A stretch of DNA of 23,107 nucleotides from CAZWUL01 sp964636625 (lineage in GTDB: Bacteria > Atribacterota > Phoenicimicrobiia > Phoenicimicrobiales > Stramentimicrobiaceae), in assembly GCA_964636625.1 (NCBI GenBank), contig CAZWUL010000015.1, positions 1 to 23,107 of the forward strand, written 5' to 3'. The translations under genes and the position numbers were made by a program. The notes beneath the pieces were generated by a model, which worked only from the letters and a program-made list of their open reading frames with translations, was not told the DNA's origin and made no database searches. Each line of letters begins with the position of its first letter. The first letter of the stretch is position 1. Below are positions 22,721 through 23,107 of this stretch, one piece after another.

Positions 22721-23107
22721 TTATTTTTTATATAAATGTCCAATAGAAAGCGTCAACAAACTAGGCGTAATAAGGGTAGTAACCATAGTCATTGCAATTA
22801 CAGCAGAAGCGGTATTTGGAGTAATCACATTGTATTTGAGGCCAATATTAGCTATAATTAGTGCTACTTCCGCCCTGGGAACTGTGGCAATTCCAACTGA
22901 TAGAGATTCTCTTAAAGTAAAACCGCATATCTTTGCCCCTGACCCACAACCAATTATCTTCCCGACTATTGCCATAATTATAAAAATAATTGTAAAAAGT
23001 CCCATGGAAATAAAGGTATTCAAATCAAATTGCATGCCCATAGTTACAAAAAATATTGGAACAAAAAAAGAATGTCCTATTAAAGAAACGCTTTCAAAGG
23101 CTTCTTT
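22721..23107 (-). CDS. Cation/proton antiporter, CPA2 (KefB/NapA-like) family, C-terminal part
   Basis: The frame is open to the window edge; 128 C-terminal residues are visible and the N-terminal part lies outside. HSFFVPIFFVTMGMQFDLNT matches the conserved loop and helix of CPA2 Na+/H+ or K+/H+ antiporters. It is followed by further membrane helices (SMGLFTIIFIIMAIVGKIIG) and the family motif LSVGIATVPRAEVALIIANI, usually GxxMxPRGEVxLI, with a PRAE variant here. After the last helix (MTMVTTLITPSLLTL) the protein ends with SIGHLYKK, so no C-terminal TrkA-N domain is attached. Ion specificity cannot be told. Confidence 0.9.
   Translation of the reverse strand, partial: KEAFESVSLIGHSFFVPIFFVTMGMQFDLNTFISMGLFTIIFIIMAIVGKIIGCGSGAKICGFTLRESLSVGIATVPRAEVALIIANIGLKYNVITPNTASAVIAMTMVTTLITPSLLTLSIGHLYKK

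Overview
The window is an AT-rich bacterial chromosome segment. Nearly every gene lies on the minus strand, so transcription runs from high to low coordinates. The core is the gene string ksgA, spoVG, glmU, prs, rplY(ctc), pth, mfd, mazG. From memory this order is typical of Firmicutes (the Bacillus subtilis ksgA...spoVG-gcaD-prs-ctc-spoVC-mfd...yabN cluster). At its far end mazG is followed by an outer-membrane TolC-type factor and an HlyD/RND-type periplasmic adaptor, so the cell envelope should have two membranes. Together this suggests a low-GC diderm with Firmicutes-like gene order, such as Atribacterota or Halanaerobiales. I cannot decide between them from sequence alone. No sporulation genes other than spoVG are visible.

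Layout. 1-2604: efflux pair (adaptor truncated by the window edge, plus TolC). 2675-7098: mazG and mfd, separated by 575 bp with no convincing gene. 7191-9568: pfkA, pth and rplY, closed by an intrinsic terminator that sits directly in front of mfd. 9694-12094: prs and glmU. 12188-12262: tRNA-Gln. 12426-12785: spoVG, preceded by a short leader unit made of a promoter, a 17-codon ORF and a terminator. 13459-14451: ksgA and tRNA-Thr(CGU).

14452-22310 is a patchwork unlike the rest. It holds a tyrosine-recombinase remnant, short decayed ORFs, a compact promoter-terminator unit, a truncated NYN-nuclease gene, a type IV AbiE toxin-antitoxin pair, an AlkD-like repair gene, the housekeeping sigma factor rpoD, a decayed URO-D-family methyltransferase and a LysM/M23 peptidase. 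The patch is bracketed by two exact 42-bp copies of the 5' part of tRNA-Thr(CGU). One copy belongs to the intact gene at 14376-14451. The other is a truncated pseudo-tRNA at 22311-22352, which ends a tRNA-Lys/Glu/Val operon. This looks like the scar of site-specific integration at a tRNA gene, although rpoD inside the interval argues against one simple insertion.

22367-22619 is the tRNA array with a consensus promoter, and 22721-23107 is the end of a CPA2-type cation/proton antiporter. The most notable points are the split tRNA-Thr with integrase remnant, the AbiEii toxin whose zinc-finger tail lies in frame behind a stop codon, the tiny promoter-terminator units at 14980-15069 and 12966-13113, and a terminator placed immediately before the mfd ribosome-binding site.
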